Of a DNA stretch of 64,000 nt, positions 1 through 14,629 are shown piece by piece (position 1 is the stretch's first letter; every line of letters starts with the position of its first letter). Made by a program: the position numbers and the translations under genes. The notes below the pieces were generated by a model. That model was not told the DNA's origin. It was given only the letters and a program-made list of their open reading frames with translations, and did no database searches. Origin of the DNA: Clostridia bacterium (GTDB taxonomy: Bacteria > Bacillota > Clostridia > Peptostreptococcales > Acidaminobacteraceae); NCBI GenBank assembly GCA_014859095.1, contig JACUUV010000006.1, positions 1 to 64,000 of the forward strand, in the 5' to 3' direction.

Positions 1-24
1 ATCCCTTAGGCACGAAGAAACAGA

Positions 25-50
25 GGTGACCAGCCTCTCGGCTGGTCATC
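25..50 (-). terminator. Hairpin after atpC
   Basis: An 8-bp perfect stem (28-35 with 40-47, loop TCTC) extended by a few weaker pairs lies just after the atpC stop. The run of T on the minus strand is poor, so this may be a 3' stabilising hairpin or a weak terminator of the atp operon. Confidence 0.55.
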
Positions 51-59
51 CCTAGTTTC

Positions 60-473
60 TTACTTACGAATTTCTCTAAGTTTGATACGATTGATGGCGC
101 GCTCAAGTGCCGCTCTGGCTCTGACAACATCTACTTCCTTGTCATTGCCCTCATATATGCGGGCTTCAGCTCTCCGTTTTGCCTCAAGTGCACGATCCAT
201 ATCAATTTCATCCACCCATTCGGCTGAATCAACCACCATTGTGACGACCGAATCGTTCACAGTGACAAATCCTGCAGAACAAGCTGCCCATCTAATGGTC
301 TGGTCATCTTGCCTGATGCGGAGACTGCCAACTCGTAAAGGAGCTACTAGAGGTTCGTGGTCATATAAAATTCCTATATCGCCTTCAGATGTCCGCATAA
401 TGACCATATCCGTCTCGCCCGAAAAAAACGAACGGTCTGGCGTGACTACTTCAAGCTTGAATTTATTGCCCAT
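60..473 (-). CDS. atpC: ATP synthase epsilon subunit
   Basis: Epsilon subunit of the F1 central stalk, 137 residues, the usual length. It couples rotor and catalytic head and can inhibit ATP hydrolysis. The N-terminal beta-sandwich is recognisable (FKLEVVTPDR near the start, then SEGDIGIL) and is followed by the charged two-helix C-terminal domain rich in Arg, Glu and Ala. A GGAGGTG ribosome site precedes the ATG. It is the last gene of the atp operon, 13 bases after atpD, and ends at a hairpin. Assignment is secure from sequence and position. Confidence 0.97.
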   Translation of the reverse strand: MGNKFKLEVVTPDRSFFSGETDMVIMRTSEGDIGILYDHEPLVAPLRVGSLRIRQDDQTIRWAACSAGFVTVNDSVVTMVVDSAEWVDEIDMDRALEAKRRAEARIYEGNDKEVDVVRARAALERAINRIKLREIRK

Positions 474-486
474 CTAAACACCTCCA

Positions 487-1902
<1,416 letters not shown>

Positions 1903-1911
1903 TTATATACA

Positions 1912-2772
1912 TTATTTTAGTGCTTCAGCACCGCCAACAATTTCTGATATTTCTTGCGTAATAGCCGCTTGTCTCGCTTGGTTGTAGAAAAGTACCAATT
2001 CATCGATGATTTCCTCAGCGTTATCAGATGCACTTTCCATAGCCACACGTCTAGCCGCCTGCTCAGAGGCGGCCGATTCGATCAGGCCTCCATAGATGGT
2101 GCTTTCCACGTATTTTGGAATGATATATCTGAGCACGTCTTCCGGTGAAGGCTCATAATTGATGAATTCCATCATTTCGTCATTTTCTTCAAATTCCGAA
2201 CGTTCGATTGGCAACAATTGAAGTGCTGTCGCCACTTGAGAAATGGTGCTTGCAAATCTCGTATACACGAGCTGTATGGCATCTACCTCGCCCTTGTTGT
2301 AAAGCTCAATCGCAATTTTGGATATTTGCGACGCATGGATGTGCTCAGGTTTCTCAGAAATGTAGAGAAAACTGTCCACAACATTGTAATCATGTCTGGA
2401 TAGAACATCGTTTCCTCTTCGACCTATAGTCAGAAATTGAGCATTCTCCTTACCCGTTACGTTTTCCAGTGCCTTTTTGATGACATTCGCATTGTAACCT
2501 CCACAAAGTCCACGATCTGACGTGATGACGATGTATAGGGTTTTTACAATCTCTTTGTCCGAAATGTAACGGGTCTTGATGCTTCGGTCAGAACCGAGAA
2601 TATCCGTTACGGCAGATTGGATCGTGTCAAAATAAGGTTTGGTGATATCCATCCTGTTACGAGCTCTTTTAAGCTTTGCGGTAGAGACAAGTTCCATCGC
2701 TTTTGTAATCTGCATGGTACTGTTGACGCTTCTGATTTTCCTTTTTATATCGCGCGTACCGCTACCCGCCAT
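1912..2772 (-). CDS. atpG: ATP synthase gamma subunit
   Basis: Gamma subunit, 286 residues, the rotating shaft inside the alpha3beta3 ring. The conserved N-terminal helix (IKRKIRSVNSTMQITKAM) and the C-terminal helix ending near NQARQAAITQEISEIVGGA are both clear. The middle holds the usual SDRGLCGGYN motif. A GGAGGG ribosome site lies ahead of the ATG at 2772. Located between atpA and atpD as in most bacteria. Confidence 0.97.
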   Translation of the reverse strand: MAGSGTRDIKRKIRSVNSTMQITKAMELVSTAKLKRARNRMDITKPYFDTIQSAVTDILGSDRSIKTRYISDKEIVKTLYIVITSDRGLCGGYNANVIKKALENVTGKENAQFLTIGRRGNDVLSRHDYNVVDSFLYISEKPEHIHASQISKIAIELYNKGEVDAIQLVYTRFASTISQVATALQLLPIERSEFEENDEMMEFINYEPSPEDVLRYIIPKYVESTIYGGLIESAASEQAARRVAMESASDNAEEIIDELVLFYNQARQAAITQEISEIVGGAEALK

Positions 2773-2794
2773 GTTATCCCTCCTATGCGGAAGT

Positions 2795-4852
<2,058 letters not shown>

Positions 4853-4865
<13 letters not shown>

Positions 4866-5386
4866 CGCGTTTCACCTACTTCACTGATGAACTTATTGAT
4901 AAGCTCCTTGTGATCGGCTTCATTGAGGTCTTTTTCAACCACTCTCGACGCAGCCATGATCGTAAGATGTGAAATCTGATCTTTTAACTCATTAACAGCT
5001 TTAACTCTTTCTCTTTCAAGTTCTCGATGGGCATTGAGCTTCATGCTTTCAATATCCGATTCCGCGGCTCTTATGATTTCAAAAGCTCTGTTTTCAGCGC
5101 GCAGAGTGTGTTTTTTGACAATCTCCTTGCCTTCTTCTTCAGCCAGGGCGAGTTTGCCCTCGTACTCAGCTTTATGGCCCAGTGCGATGGCGTCCATGTC
5201 CTTTGCGTGTTGGATTTGATCTTTGATCTCGTTTTCACGAGTCTGCATGAATTTTGTTACTGGCCCAAATAAAAACTTTCTAAGAATTAAATATAGGATG
5301 AGCGTATTGATCAGCTGGAATGCAAAAGTCCAGTTAATTTCTACAAGTCCCAATCTAAGACTCGCAGTTGTCAAGTCCATACTCAT
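4853..5386 (-). CDS. atpF: ATP synthase subunit b
   Basis: Peripheral stalk subunit b, 177 residues. One N-terminal membrane helix (about residues 15-36) is followed by a long charged amphipathic helix with the typical Glu/Ala/Lys pattern (EYEGKLALAEEEGKEIV). The start ATG at 5386 has an AGGAGG site 6 bases upstream. Only one b-type gene is present, so the stalk is probably a homodimer. Confidence 0.96.
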
Positions 5387-5421
5387 GTAAATCCTCCTTT
5401 AAGGGATTATTTCCTATATTT

Positions 5422-7018
<1,597 letters not shown>

Positions 7019-7029
<11 letters not shown>

Positions 7030-7438
7030 TAGGTTCATCCTCCTTTCTCTTAAAAATGTTTTTGTAGTAGGTCTTGTCATTGAAAAGATTTGTTGCAAAA
7101 ATTATCAGTTTTATTGTAAGCAATCCCATCACGGTGCCTATGATGTTGATATAAGGTGCCACAATCGAAATATAAATGACAATTGCTGTGATGACATATC
7201 TTATGAAATATTGTGTAACCGCAAAGGTTTGTGCTTTTCCCGGATGCATCTTTACCGCCCGATTCAAGGTGTTTGCGAGCTGGAAAAAATTAAGGGCGCT
7301 TATGGCAGAGCCGAAAATCAGTCCCATCATGAAAGGAACAGGCTCCTTCAAAAACACAAAACCCAATATGCCGAGGACGGCAATAACTGCGGCAAGCGCT
7401 TTGACCACAGTGATTTGAGTCTGTCTAACTGAATTCAT
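7019..7438 (-). CDS. atpI: ATP synthase subunit I (UncI/AtpI-like)
   Basis: A 139-residue protein with four predicted membrane helices and a charged C-terminal tail (FKRKEDEPNGR). Size, topology and position directly ahead of atpB match the ATP synthase protein I family, which helps assemble the c ring and possibly brings Mg2+. It starts 4 bases after atpZ. The family is variable, so identity rests mainly on context. Confidence 0.88.
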
Positions 7439-7442
7439 TTAG

Positions 7443-7733
7443 TCACTTCCGTTTCTTTTTACGTACTTCCTTCTCAAATCTCTGAACATAACGTTCTGGC
7501 GTTTCAGAATTCTTATAATCCTTACTTTGCCTTATGGCAAGGACATAGAGATTCCTGAAAGCGGCGCCCACTCCGAGGAGCAGACAGATGATCATGAACA
7601 TGCTACCATCTCCGAACTTTCTATCCAGCCAATTGCCTATGAAAACACCTCCAATGATCGGTACGATCATCATGATGCCCACTTGTGACAAAAGAGCGAG
7701 ATTTTGTAGAACATTCTTTTGATTTTTCTTCAT
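7443..7733 (-). CDS. atpZ: AtpZ-like F-ATPase accessory protein
   Basis: 96 residues, two membrane helices, with a basic C-terminal end (KKKRK). The stretch GGVFIGNWLDRKFG is typical of the AtpZ/ATPase gene-1 family, small proteins that form a Mg2+/Ca2+-linked complex with AtpI. It is the first gene of the operon, preceded by an extended -10 promoter. Confidence 0.88.
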   Translation of the reverse strand: MKKNQKNVLQNLALLSQVGIMMIVPIIGGVFIGNWLDRKFGDGSMFMIICLLLGVGAAFRNLYVLAIRQSKDYKNSETPERYVQRFEKEVRKKKRK

Positions 7734-7765
7734 AGTTTTGTCCTCAATTTAATAATTACTAAGTT

Positions 7766-7774
7766 ATTATATCA
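7766..7774 (-). promoter_or_regulatory. Extended -10 promoter of the atp operon
   Basis: On the minus strand TGATATAAT gives TG-n-TATAAT, about 33 bases ahead of atpZ. No good -35 hexamer is seen (best CTGAAA, 16 bases upstream), which is usual for extended -10 promoters. Confidence 0.65.
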
Positions 7775-7809
7775 TACTTCATTAAAATTTCAGCACAATT
7801 ATTACGAAG

Positions 7810-7842
7810 AAAAGGGTGCAATTATCGCAATCGCACCCTTTT
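7810..7842 (-). terminator. Terminator after wecB
   Basis: A 10-bp perfect stem (7810-7819 with 7833-7842, AAAAGGGTGC) overlaps the wecB stop codon and ends in TTTT on the minus strand. It separates wecB from the atp promoter. Confidence 0.85.
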
Positions 7843-8959
7843 AGCCTTTGAATTTCCACATTTTGATAAATTTGACAATCCTTTCACAAGCCTTGCCATC
7901 CCCATAAGGGTTCACCGCTTCTGACATTGCCTTATAGTAATCCATATCTGAAATAAGACGTGATGTCATCTCTATAATTATGTCTTTTTCAACGCCCGCA
8001 ACAATTACCGTCCCAGCTTCTACGGCTTCAGGACGTTCGGTTTCAGTTCTTAGGACGACAACAGGTTTGCCCAGAGCAGGTGCTTCTTCCTGAATACCTC
8101 CTGAATCCGTCATGATCAGATATGATTTCGCCATAAGATTGGCAAAAGGCTCATATTCGAGTGGTTCGATGAGGTGGATTCTGGAATGTCCCGCAAGATA
8201 TTCGCTTGCGGCAGATCTTACTTTAGGGTTGAGATGAACTGGAAATACGACTTCAACATCCGGATAATTTTCCACAATGGTTCTGATCGCACTGAAAATC
8301 TGCACCATGGGTTCCCCAAGGTTCTCTCTTCTATGGGCAGTGACAAGAATTACTTTCTTGCCATTATAGTCAATGCCATCCAAAATAGCATCCTTGAACT
8401 TATAATCCGGCTTGATCACTGAAATCAACGCATCGATGACTGTATTTCCTGTTTTTACAATTTTTTCCTTATCAACACCTTCACGGACAAGGTTCGACAC
8501 ATTGCCTTCAGTCGCCGCAAAATGAATTGTGGCGAGTCTCGAAGCAAGCATGCGATTCATCTCTTCTGGATAAGGACTGTATATGTTGCCGGTTCTAAGT
8601 CCAGCCTCCACATGTCCGACCGGGATTTGTTCATAGAAAGCGGCGAGTGCTCCTGCAAGCGTCGTCGTCGTATCACCATGCACGAGAACAATATCCGGTT
8701 TTTCGGACGAAAGGACAGTCTGCACACTTTCGAGAACGCGCGCAGTGATTTCAGTAAGAGTCTGACCATGTTGCATCAAATTGAGGTCATGATCCGGTAC
8801 GATTTTAAATACATCTAGAACCTGGTCGAGCATTTGTCTATGTTGGGCAGTGACGCAAACAACAGAGTCAATTTCAGGATCCTGTTCCAGGACTTTCACA
8901 AGTGGAGCCATTTTGATGGCTTCAGGCCTAGTTCCGAATAGTGTGAGTACTTTTATCAT
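7841..8959 (-). CDS. wecB: UDP-N-acetylglucosamine 2-epimerase
   Basis: Non-hydrolysing epimerase, 372 residues, interconverting UDP-GlcNAc and UDP-ManNAc for cell-wall polysaccharide or teichoic acid linkage units. The start FGTRPEAIKMAPLV, the HVEAGLRTG motif and the TDSGGIQEEAP motif are all present. It lies 3 bases downstream of tagO, so the two probably feed the same surface polymer. It is also known as mnaA in Gram-positives. Confidence 0.95.
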   Translation of the reverse strand: MIKVLTLFGTRPEAIKMAPLVKVLEQDPEIDSVVCVTAQHRQMLDQVLDVFKIVPDHDLNLMQHGQTLTEITARVLESVQTVLSSEKPDIVLVHGDTTTTLAGALAAFYEQIPVGHVEAGLRTGNIYSPYPEEMNRMLASRLATIHFAATEGNVSNLVREGVDKEKIVKTGNTVIDALISVIKPDYKFKDAILDGIDYNGKKVILVTAHRRENLGEPMVQIFSAIRTIVENYPDVEVVFPVHLNPKVRSAASEYLAGHSRIHLIEPLEYEPFANLMAKSYLIMTDSGGIQEEAPALGKPVVVLRTETERPEAVEAGTVIVAGVEKDIIIEMTSRLISDMDYYKAMSEAVNPYGDGKACERIVKFIKMWKFKG

Positions 8960-8962
8960 GGT

Positions 8963-9988
8963 TTACTCCAATGTGTTCTTTTTTTCAAGCCAAAGCGATC
9001 GGTTGATGGGAATGATGACAACAACAACCGCTATCCCAAGCAATATGCCTGCTGGGATCCAATTCTCTTTGAGCAGTTCAATCGCACCGCCTCCTAAAAG
9101 AGCACTGATCAGATACATGGCGAGAACCGCCTTTTTTTGATTGAAACCCAGCGAAAGAAGCCGGTGGTGCAAATGCCCCCGATCCGCTTCCATGATGGGT
9201 TTTCGATTGATTTTTCTTCTGAGAATAGCAAATGTGGTATCAAATATCGGGACACCAAGAGCGAGGATGGGCACAACCACCGTCATGGCAGTAGCGCCTT
9301 TGAGCGCTCCATCGATGGATACCGCCGAAAGCACAAGACCAAGGAAAAGCGCACCGGCATCTCCCATGAATATTTTCGCGGGATTGAAGTTGAAAGGCAA
9401 AAATCCAATCGAGCTGCCTGCGAGTATGAGTGTGATCATAGCCGCATCATATCTCAGGTTGATCATGGCAATATAACTGAGTGTGATGGCCGCGATTGCG
9501 GAAATCCCCGCTGCAAGACCATCCAGTCCATCAATGAGATTCACAGTGTTAGTGACTCCGACAATCCACAGAATGGAAATAGGCAGAGAAAGCGCACCCA
9601 ACATAATGTAACCTGAGTCCGCAAAATAGTTGGTGAAATATTTGATTTCAAACCCAGCAGTAACAAGTACAATGGCCGCAATGATCTGCATCATCAATTT
9701 GCCTTTTGCACCAAGCGGTTTGACATCATCTACCATTCCTGTAATGAGTACTATAAGGGACGCGATGAACAATCCCATCAATTTGAAAGGTTCAATATTG
9801 GCGAAGAGAACCATGCTCACGAAAAAACCTGTGAAAATGGCCAAACCTCCCCAGAGTGGTATCGGTATTGAATGAACGCGCCTTTCGTCTTTTGGAATGT
9901 CAATAGCTCCGAATCGATGTGCCAGCTTGATCACTTGTGGCGTTAAAAGAAAGCTGATCAAACCTGCAATAATCGCAGGTATATACAT
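8963..9988 (-). CDS. tagO: Undecaprenyl-phosphate GlcNAc-1-phosphate transferase
   Basis: 341 residues with about ten membrane helices, in the MraY/WecA/TagO family. It transfers GlcNAc-1-phosphate from UDP-GlcNAc to undecaprenyl phosphate at the inner face of the membrane. Diagnostic motifs seen are the NLIDGLDGLAAG loop, FMGDAGALFLG and the histidine-rich HLHHRLLSLG. Coupled with wecB downstream. TagO/WecA is preferred over MraY from motif spelling and from the absence of mur genes nearby. Confidence 0.92.
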   Translation of the reverse strand: MYIPAIIAGLISFLLTPQVIKLAHRFGAIDIPKDERRVHSIPIPLWGGLAIFTGFFVSMVLFANIEPFKLMGLFIASLIVLITGMVDDVKPLGAKGKLMMQIIAAIVLVTAGFEIKYFTNYFADSGYIMLGALSLPISILWIVGVTNTVNLIDGLDGLAAGISAIAAITLSYIAMINLRYDAAMITLILAGSSIGFLPFNFNPAKIFMGDAGALFLGLVLSAVSIDGALKGATAMTVVVPILALGVPIFDTTFAILRRKINRKPIMEADRGHLHHRLLSLGFNQKKAVLAMYLISALLGGGAIELLKENWIPAGILLGIAVVVVIIPINRSLWLEKKNTLE

Positions 9989-10002
9989 AAAACACCTCTA
10001 CT

Positions 10003-10632
10003 TTATTTTGTACCGAACAAACGGTCACCTGCATCACCAAGACCTGGTACAATGTATGCATGGTCGTTCAATTTTTCATCAATATGTGCGATATAGATAT
10101 CCACATCCGGGTGCATGGACTGGACTGCCTTGATGCCTTCAGGACAACCGATCAGACAGACAAATTTGATGTTGATGGCGCCTTGCGCTTTAATGAACTG
10201 GATAGCCGCATTTGCAGACCCGCCTGTTGCAAGCATCGGATCGAGAACAATCAGGTCTCTCTCACTGACGTCCGTAGGGAGTTTGCAATAATATTCAACT
10301 GGCTCAAGGGTTTCAGGATCACGGTAAAGTCCTACATGACCTACTTTCGCCGCAGGCAAAAGATTTAAAAAGCCATCAACCATTCCGAGTCCCGCTCTTA
10401 AAATAGGAACAATCCCTAATTTTCTTCCAGAAAGCATCTTTGTTTTCGTTTTGCAGATTGGCGTCTCGATCTCAACATCCTGAACCGACAAATCTCTAGT
10501 CACTTCATATGCGAGAAGCATTGAAATCTCTTTTACAAGCTCTCTGAATTCCTTGGAACCCGTATTCTTGTCTCTGATCAGACTCAATTTATGCTGAATT
10601 AATGGATGATTCATTTCATATACTTTACTCAT
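10003..10632 (-). CDS. upp: Uracil phosphoribosyltransferase
   Basis: 209 residues, making UMP from uracil and PRPP in pyrimidine salvage. The PRPP-binding loop [15 protein letters not shown] and the C-terminal [11 protein letters not shown] signature are intact. It follows rpiB by 11 bases and leads into tagO by 14 bases, the order often seen between sua5/rpiB and atp in Clostridia. Confidence 0.97.
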   Translation of the reverse strand: MSKVYEMNHPLIQHKLSLIRDKNTGSKEFRELVKEISMLLAYEVTRDLSVQDVEIETPICKTKTKMLSGRKLGIVPILRAGLGMVDGFLNLLPAAKVGHVGLYRDPETLEPVEYYCKLPTDVSERDLIVLDPMLATGGSANAAIQFIKAQGAINIKFVCLIGCPEGIKAVQSMHPDVDIYIAHIDEKLNDHAYIVPGLGDAGDRLFGTK

Positions 10633-10643
10633 TTTGCACCCCT

Positions 10644-11090
10644 TTACAGATATTTGGCTTCAATCGCCTTGATTTTATTCACGCGTGTTTCATGTCTTCC
10701 ACCTTCAAAAGTTGCTTCAAAAAAAGTGTCTACTATTTTTAGTGCGAGTCCCTCACCGACAACACGTTCTCCAAGAGCGAGAATGTTCGCGTTGTTGTGA
10801 CATCTTGCCATTTCAGCACTGAATGTATCGCTGACCGGTGCTGCTATGATTCCTTTTACTTTGTTTGCCGCAATAGAGATGCCCAGTCCCGTACCGCAAA
10901 CCAAAACGCCGAGTTCGCACTCGCCAGACGTTATGGCTTCAGCCACTTTGAGGGCATAATCCGGATAATCCACCGACTCCATTTTTTCCACACCAAAGTC
11001 CACTACCTCAAAACCTTTTTGTTCGAGATGGGCCTTAATCGTCAACCTGAGCTTAAATCCGCCATGATCCGAACCTAGAGCAACTTTCAT
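10644..11090 (-). CDS. rpiB: Ribose-5-phosphate isomerase B
   Basis: 148 residues from the chosen ATG (11090), which has a GGAGGTG site at normal distance; a slightly longer reading frame lacks one. RpiB/LacAB family: [10 protein letters not shown] start, active-site cysteine in VCGTGLGIS, and the [14 protein letters not shown] segment. It interconverts ribose-5-P and ribulose-5-P. Between sua5 and upp, probably in one operon. Confidence 0.95.
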   Translation of the reverse strand: MKVALGSDHGGFKLRLTIKAHLEQKGFEVVDFGVEKMESVDYPDYALKVAEAITSGECELGVLVCGTGLGISIAANKVKGIIAAPVSDTFSAEMARCHNNANILALGERVVGEGLALKIVDTFFEATFEGGRHETRVNKIKAIEAKYL

Positions 11091-11161
11091 CAGACACCTC
11101 CACACATTTATTAGACTTAATTTCCCTATACATTATAATGATTTGGTCCCTAAAAATCAAA

Positions 11162-12259
11162 TTAAATTTTGAACACACGTCCTTCGGATGCTTTATCCAG
11201 CCGATTCATAATGGCATGCCCAAGCTCATTTTCACTGACTCCGTGTACCAAAACGATGTCAGCGCCGAGTTCATCCAATTTTCTTAAATCTTTGAAAAGA
11301 TTTCTTGCAAATGTGTCCAAGTCTTTTGAACTGCCCTCTTTCATGAAATGCACTTTTTCACGATGACGTTTGTAGACAGCATCGTCCTCAAGCAATCTTT
11401 CAAGAACCAAAGCATCCTCCTCAAAGAACATGATTCCTATGCTCCCGCCCGATTCGACTACTTCTATTATTCTACCATAGAAAGTTCTGATCACAGCCAT
11501 AATATCTCCAGAATAAACACTCACTTCAGCATCAGGGGCGTAGTGTCTGTACTTCATTCCCGGTGACTTTGGCACGAGATCCTGCCGACTTTTGTCAACA
11601 AGTGCGGGATCGACCTCACAACCACCAACACACTTCGCAATCATTTCTCGCGTGATCTTACCTGGCCTTAGTATGACCGGAACTTCACCTGTCACATCAA
11701 GCACCGTGGATTCAAGTCCGACATGGGAATCCCCACCATCTACGATGCAATCCACACGGCCGTTCATATCTTTCAGGACGTATTTGACATCCGTGGGACT
11801 TGGCTTGCCGGATAGATTTGCTGAAGGTGCTGCAACGGGAACTCCTGAAAGCTCGATAAGCTTGAGAGCCACAGGATGGTTCGGCATTCTCACACCTACC
11901 GTTTCGAGTCCTCCTGTGACCTTATATGGCACATGGTCTTTTTTTTTGACTACAAAAGTGATCGGTCCCGGCCAGAAAGCTTCCATCAGGATTTTCGCGT
12001 AAGGCTTGACTTCCCCGGCGAGTTCACCCAGCATATCCAGTCTGGCTATATGCACGATCAAAGGATTGTCCGACGGTCGCCCCTTCGCTTCATAAATGGC
12101 ATCCACTGCCGATTCACTTAGCGCGTTTGCGCCAAGTCCGTAAACCGTTTCCGTAGGAAATGCGACCGTCTTTCCGGCTGCGAGCATTTTACCAGCCACA
12201 ACGAGTTGCTCTTCCATGATTTCCGGGTCGATTTTTATAATCAATGTCTCTTTTCTCAT
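11162..12259 (-). CDS. ywlC: Threonylcarbamoyl-AMP synthase
   Basis: 365 residues, Sua5/YwlC/YrdC type with the extra C-terminal Sua5 domain. It makes L-threonylcarbamoyladenylate from threonine, bicarbonate and ATP, the first step of t6A tRNA modification. Visible motifs are AFPTETVYGLGANA, KGRPSDNPLIVHI and SANLSGKPSPT. The ATG at 12259 is favoured over a GTG 9 bases upstream because of the GGTGG site 5 bases before it. Confidence 0.94.
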   Translation of the reverse strand: MRKETLIIKIDPEIMEEQLVVAGKMLAAGKTVAFPTETVYGLGANALSESAVDAIYEAKGRPSDNPLIVHIARLDMLGELAGEVKPYAKILMEAFWPGPITFVVKKKDHVPYKVTGGLETVGVRMPNHPVALKLIELSGVPVAAPSANLSGKPSPTDVKYVLKDMNGRVDCIVDGGDSHVGLESTVLDVTGEVPVILRPGKITREMIAKCVGGCEVDPALVDKSRQDLVPKSPGMKYRHYAPDAEVSVYSGDIMAVIRTFYGRIIEVVESGGSIGIMFFEEDALVLERLLEDDAVYKRHREKVHFMKEGSSKDLDTFARNLFKDLRKLDELGADIVLVHGVSENELGHAIMNRLDKASEGRVFKI

Positions 12260-12284
12260 TCGTTCCACCTTTACCCTAAAACAA

Positions 12285-12306
12285 AAGCAGTCTATTAAGA
12301 CTGCTT
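12285..12306 (-). terminator. Terminator after the CPA2 antiporter
   Basis: A 9-bp perfect stem (12285-12293 with 12298-12306, loop ATTA), followed on the minus strand by TTGTTTTA. It lies between the antiporter stop and the ywlC start. Confidence 0.8.
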
Positions 12307-12325
12307 CTAGAATTGAAAAATTAAA

Positions 12326-13483
12326 TTATGTCGCAGTTTTGACTCTTGTGAAAGTCCATTTCAAGAGGGATGGTGTCATAAGTGTCGTTACGAGTACCAT
12401 CAACACCGCAGCGGCCATTTCCTTCTCATTCAGAATTGCCATCTGCAGACCCAAATTGGCCACAATGATGGCGACTTCAGCTCTAGGCACCATACCGGCT
12501 CCGATCTGAAGCGATTGACTGGTGTCAAAACCTGAAAGTCTGGCTCCCATTCCGCAACCGATGATTTTACCCAGCACACCTGCGACAATCAATATCGAAC
12601 CTACACCCACGGCTGTGAGTGCGGCTTTAAGATCGATGTCCATGCCTATGCTGACGAAGAAAACCGGTGTGAACAAAAAAGTGGCAACTTTGTTCACGTC
12701 GTGCGATACACGGTGTTTGAAAGAAGTCATTGAAAAAATGATTCCTGCAAAATAAGCACCCGTGATGGCGGCGACACCAAATTCTTCCGACATGAAAGCC
12801 AGTACAAAACAGAGTATGATGGAAAGTGTGATGATCTTGTCATCGCTATCGGTATCGATATCCATTTTTTTCAGTATTTTGATCGCAACGAATCCGACAC
12901 CATATACAATGGCAAAGAAAGCTACGATTTTAAGCGATACTATGGCAAGAGAACTCGAAGCACCTGGTTTGACAAGTCCTACAAGCAGAGTCAGCAAAAT
13001 GATTCCAGCGACGTCATCGATGATGGCGGCACCAAGGATCATAAGCCCCTCTTTGGTTCTCAGTTTTTTAATTTCTCTAAGCGTCTGCACCGAGATGCTG
13101 ACGGAAGTGGCTGTTGATACGATACCCAGAAACAATGCCACAATCATGGACTGATTCGGATAAAATACCATAATGCCGACAAACACAAGTACGGCAGGAA
13201 CAATGATCCCTCCAAGTGCAATCAAGGAGGATGACTTTATGGATGCCATAAGTTCTTTGACATCCGTCTCCAGTCCCGCGATAAACATGAGGAACACGAC
13301 CCCTATTTGTGCGAATTGCTCAATCAACTCTGTTTTATCCATCAAACCCGCTCCAAAGATCAAACCCACAAGAATTTGACCCATGACAGCGGGCTGTTTT
13401 AATTTTTCACTGATTATGCCGGCAACATGTGCTGCAAAGAGTACAATCGCCAGTTGTAACATAAAGAAATAACTTGATTCCAT
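12326..13483 (-). CDS. CPA2-family monovalent cation/proton antiporter
   Basis: 385 residues with about twelve to thirteen hydrophobic helices, of the NapA/KefB type without C-terminal RCK domains. The paired acidic motif of helix five is present as IIDDVAGI, expected for electrogenic Na+/H+ exchange, and there is a conserved FLMFIAGLETD segment. It has its own promoter and terminator. Given the Na+-type ATP synthase upstream, export or exchange of Na+ is plausible, but K+/H+ exchange cannot be excluded. Start ATG at 13483 with a GGGGGA site. Confidence 0.88.
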   Translation of the reverse strand: MESSYFFMLQLAIVLFAAHVAGIISEKLKQPAVMGQILVGLIFGAGLMDKTELIEQFAQIGVVFLMFIAGLETDVKELMASIKSSSLIALGGIIVPAVLVFVGIMVFYPNQSMIVALFLGIVSTATSVSISVQTLREIKKLRTKEGLMILGAAIIDDVAGIILLTLLVGLVKPGASSSLAIVSLKIVAFFAIVYGVGFVAIKILKKMDIDTDSDDKIITLSIILCFVLAFMSEEFGVAAITGAYFAGIIFSMTSFKHRVSHDVNKVATFLFTPVFFVSIGMDIDLKAALTAVGVGSILIVAGVLGKIIGCGMGARLSGFDTSQSLQIGAGMVPRAEVAIIVANLGLQMAILNEKEMAAAVLMVLVTTLMTPSLLKWTFTRVKTAT

Positions 13484-13518
13484 AACGTCCCCCATTCAAG
13501 TGGTTAATCCACTGAATC

Positions 13519-13547
13519 AGTATACTCCTGTAAATCTGTTTTTTCAA
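13519..13547 (-). promoter_or_regulatory. SigA promoter of the antiporter gene
   Basis: TTGAAA (13542-13547), a 17-base spacer, and TATACT (13519-13524) on the minus strand. An imperfect palindrome with arms AGTGG/CCACT lies just downstream in the early transcribed region and might be an operator or a leader hairpin. Confidence 0.8.
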
Positions 13548-13558
13548 GGGTATTTTTT

Positions 13559-14629
13559 TTACTGAGCTTCCAACGTTTTTAAAGCTTCCGCCTGGAAAAA
13601 TGTACTGAGTTCATCAATCATCTCGTCGATTTCACCGTCCATGAAATGCTCAAGTTTATAAAGTGTGATGGGGATTCTGTGGTCAGTGATGCGAGCTTGC
13701 GGGAAATTATACGTTCTGATTTTCGCACTTCTGTCCCCTGTACCGACCTGGCTTCTTCTTTGTTCGGCGATTTCATCGTTTTGCTTGTTCAGTTCCATCT
13801 CATAAAGACGTGCTTTGAGCACTTGCATCGCTTTATCCTTGTTCGTGAGTTGAGATTTTCCATCCTGGCAACTGACTACAAGACCTGAAGGCAAATGCGT
13901 GATTCTTACTGCGGAATCGGTAGTGTTTACACTCTGTCCACCGTTACCCGAAGATCTGAAAACATCTATCCTGAGATCGTTTTGTTTGATATCGATTTCA
14001 ACGTCATCCACTTCCGGCAATACCGCAACAGTTGCTGTGGATGTGTGGATTCTACCTCCGGATTCCGTTTGTGGAATTCTCTGTACACGATGTGTGCCGC
14101 TCTCATATTTCATTTTGGAGTACGCACCAGCGCCTTGGATCAACACAGAGGCTTCCTTGATGCCACCCACAGCGGTTTCATTGGTGTTGAGCACTTCTAC
14201 TTTCCAGCGTTTGCGCTCGGCATAGCGGAGATACATTCTGAGGAGTTCCGCTGCAAACAGTCCTGCCTCGTCACCACCAGCACCGGCTCTCACTTCTAGG
14301 ATGACGTCACGCGAATCATTCGGGTCTTTTGGAAGCAGCAGCTTCTTCAAATCGAATTCAATAGTCTCAATGGTACTTTCGAGGTCGATGAGTTCCAGCT
14401 TTGCCAGTTCCCTCATGTCCTCGTCACTTTCCCTGAGCATCTCTTTCGCTTCTTGGATGCCTTGCTTCACAGCTTTAAGTTCTTTGTATTTTGTCACGAT
14501 CGGCGTCATGTCCGAGTGTTCTCTCATCAGCTTTTGCCAAGTGTTTTGGTCACTGATCACTTCGGGATCGGACAGCTTGTGTCCAAGCTCTTCGTATTTT
14601 TCTTCAATAAATTCTAACTTATCAAACAT
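13559..14629 (-). CDS. prfA: Peptide chain release factor 1
   Basis: 356 residues. RF1 recognises UAA and UAG; the codon-recognition tripeptide here reads P-Q-T within [14 protein letters not shown], and the catalytic GGQ is in [10 protein letters not shown]. The chosen ATG (14629) has GGAGG 7 bases upstream and overlaps the prmC stop by 8 bases. An open frame extends further upstream without support. PrmC, encoded just before it, methylates the GGQ glutamine. Confidence 0.96.
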   Translation of the reverse strand: MFDKLEFIEEKYEELGHKLSDPEVISDQNTWQKLMREHSDMTPIVTKYKELKAVKQGIQEAKEMLRESDEDMRELAKLELIDLESTIETIEFDLKKLLLPKDPNDSRDVILEVRAGAGGDEAGLFAAELLRMYLRYAERKRWKVEVLNTNETAVGGIKEASVLIQGAGAYSKMKYESGTHRVQRIPQTESGGRIHTSTATVAVLPEVDDVEIDIKQNDLRIDVFRSSGNGGQSVNTTDSAVRITHLPSGLVVSCQDGKSQLTNKDKAMQVLKARLYEMELNKQNDEIAEQRRSQVGTGDRSAKIRTYNFPQARITDHRIPITLYKLEHFMDGEIDEMIDELSTFFQAEALKTLEAQ

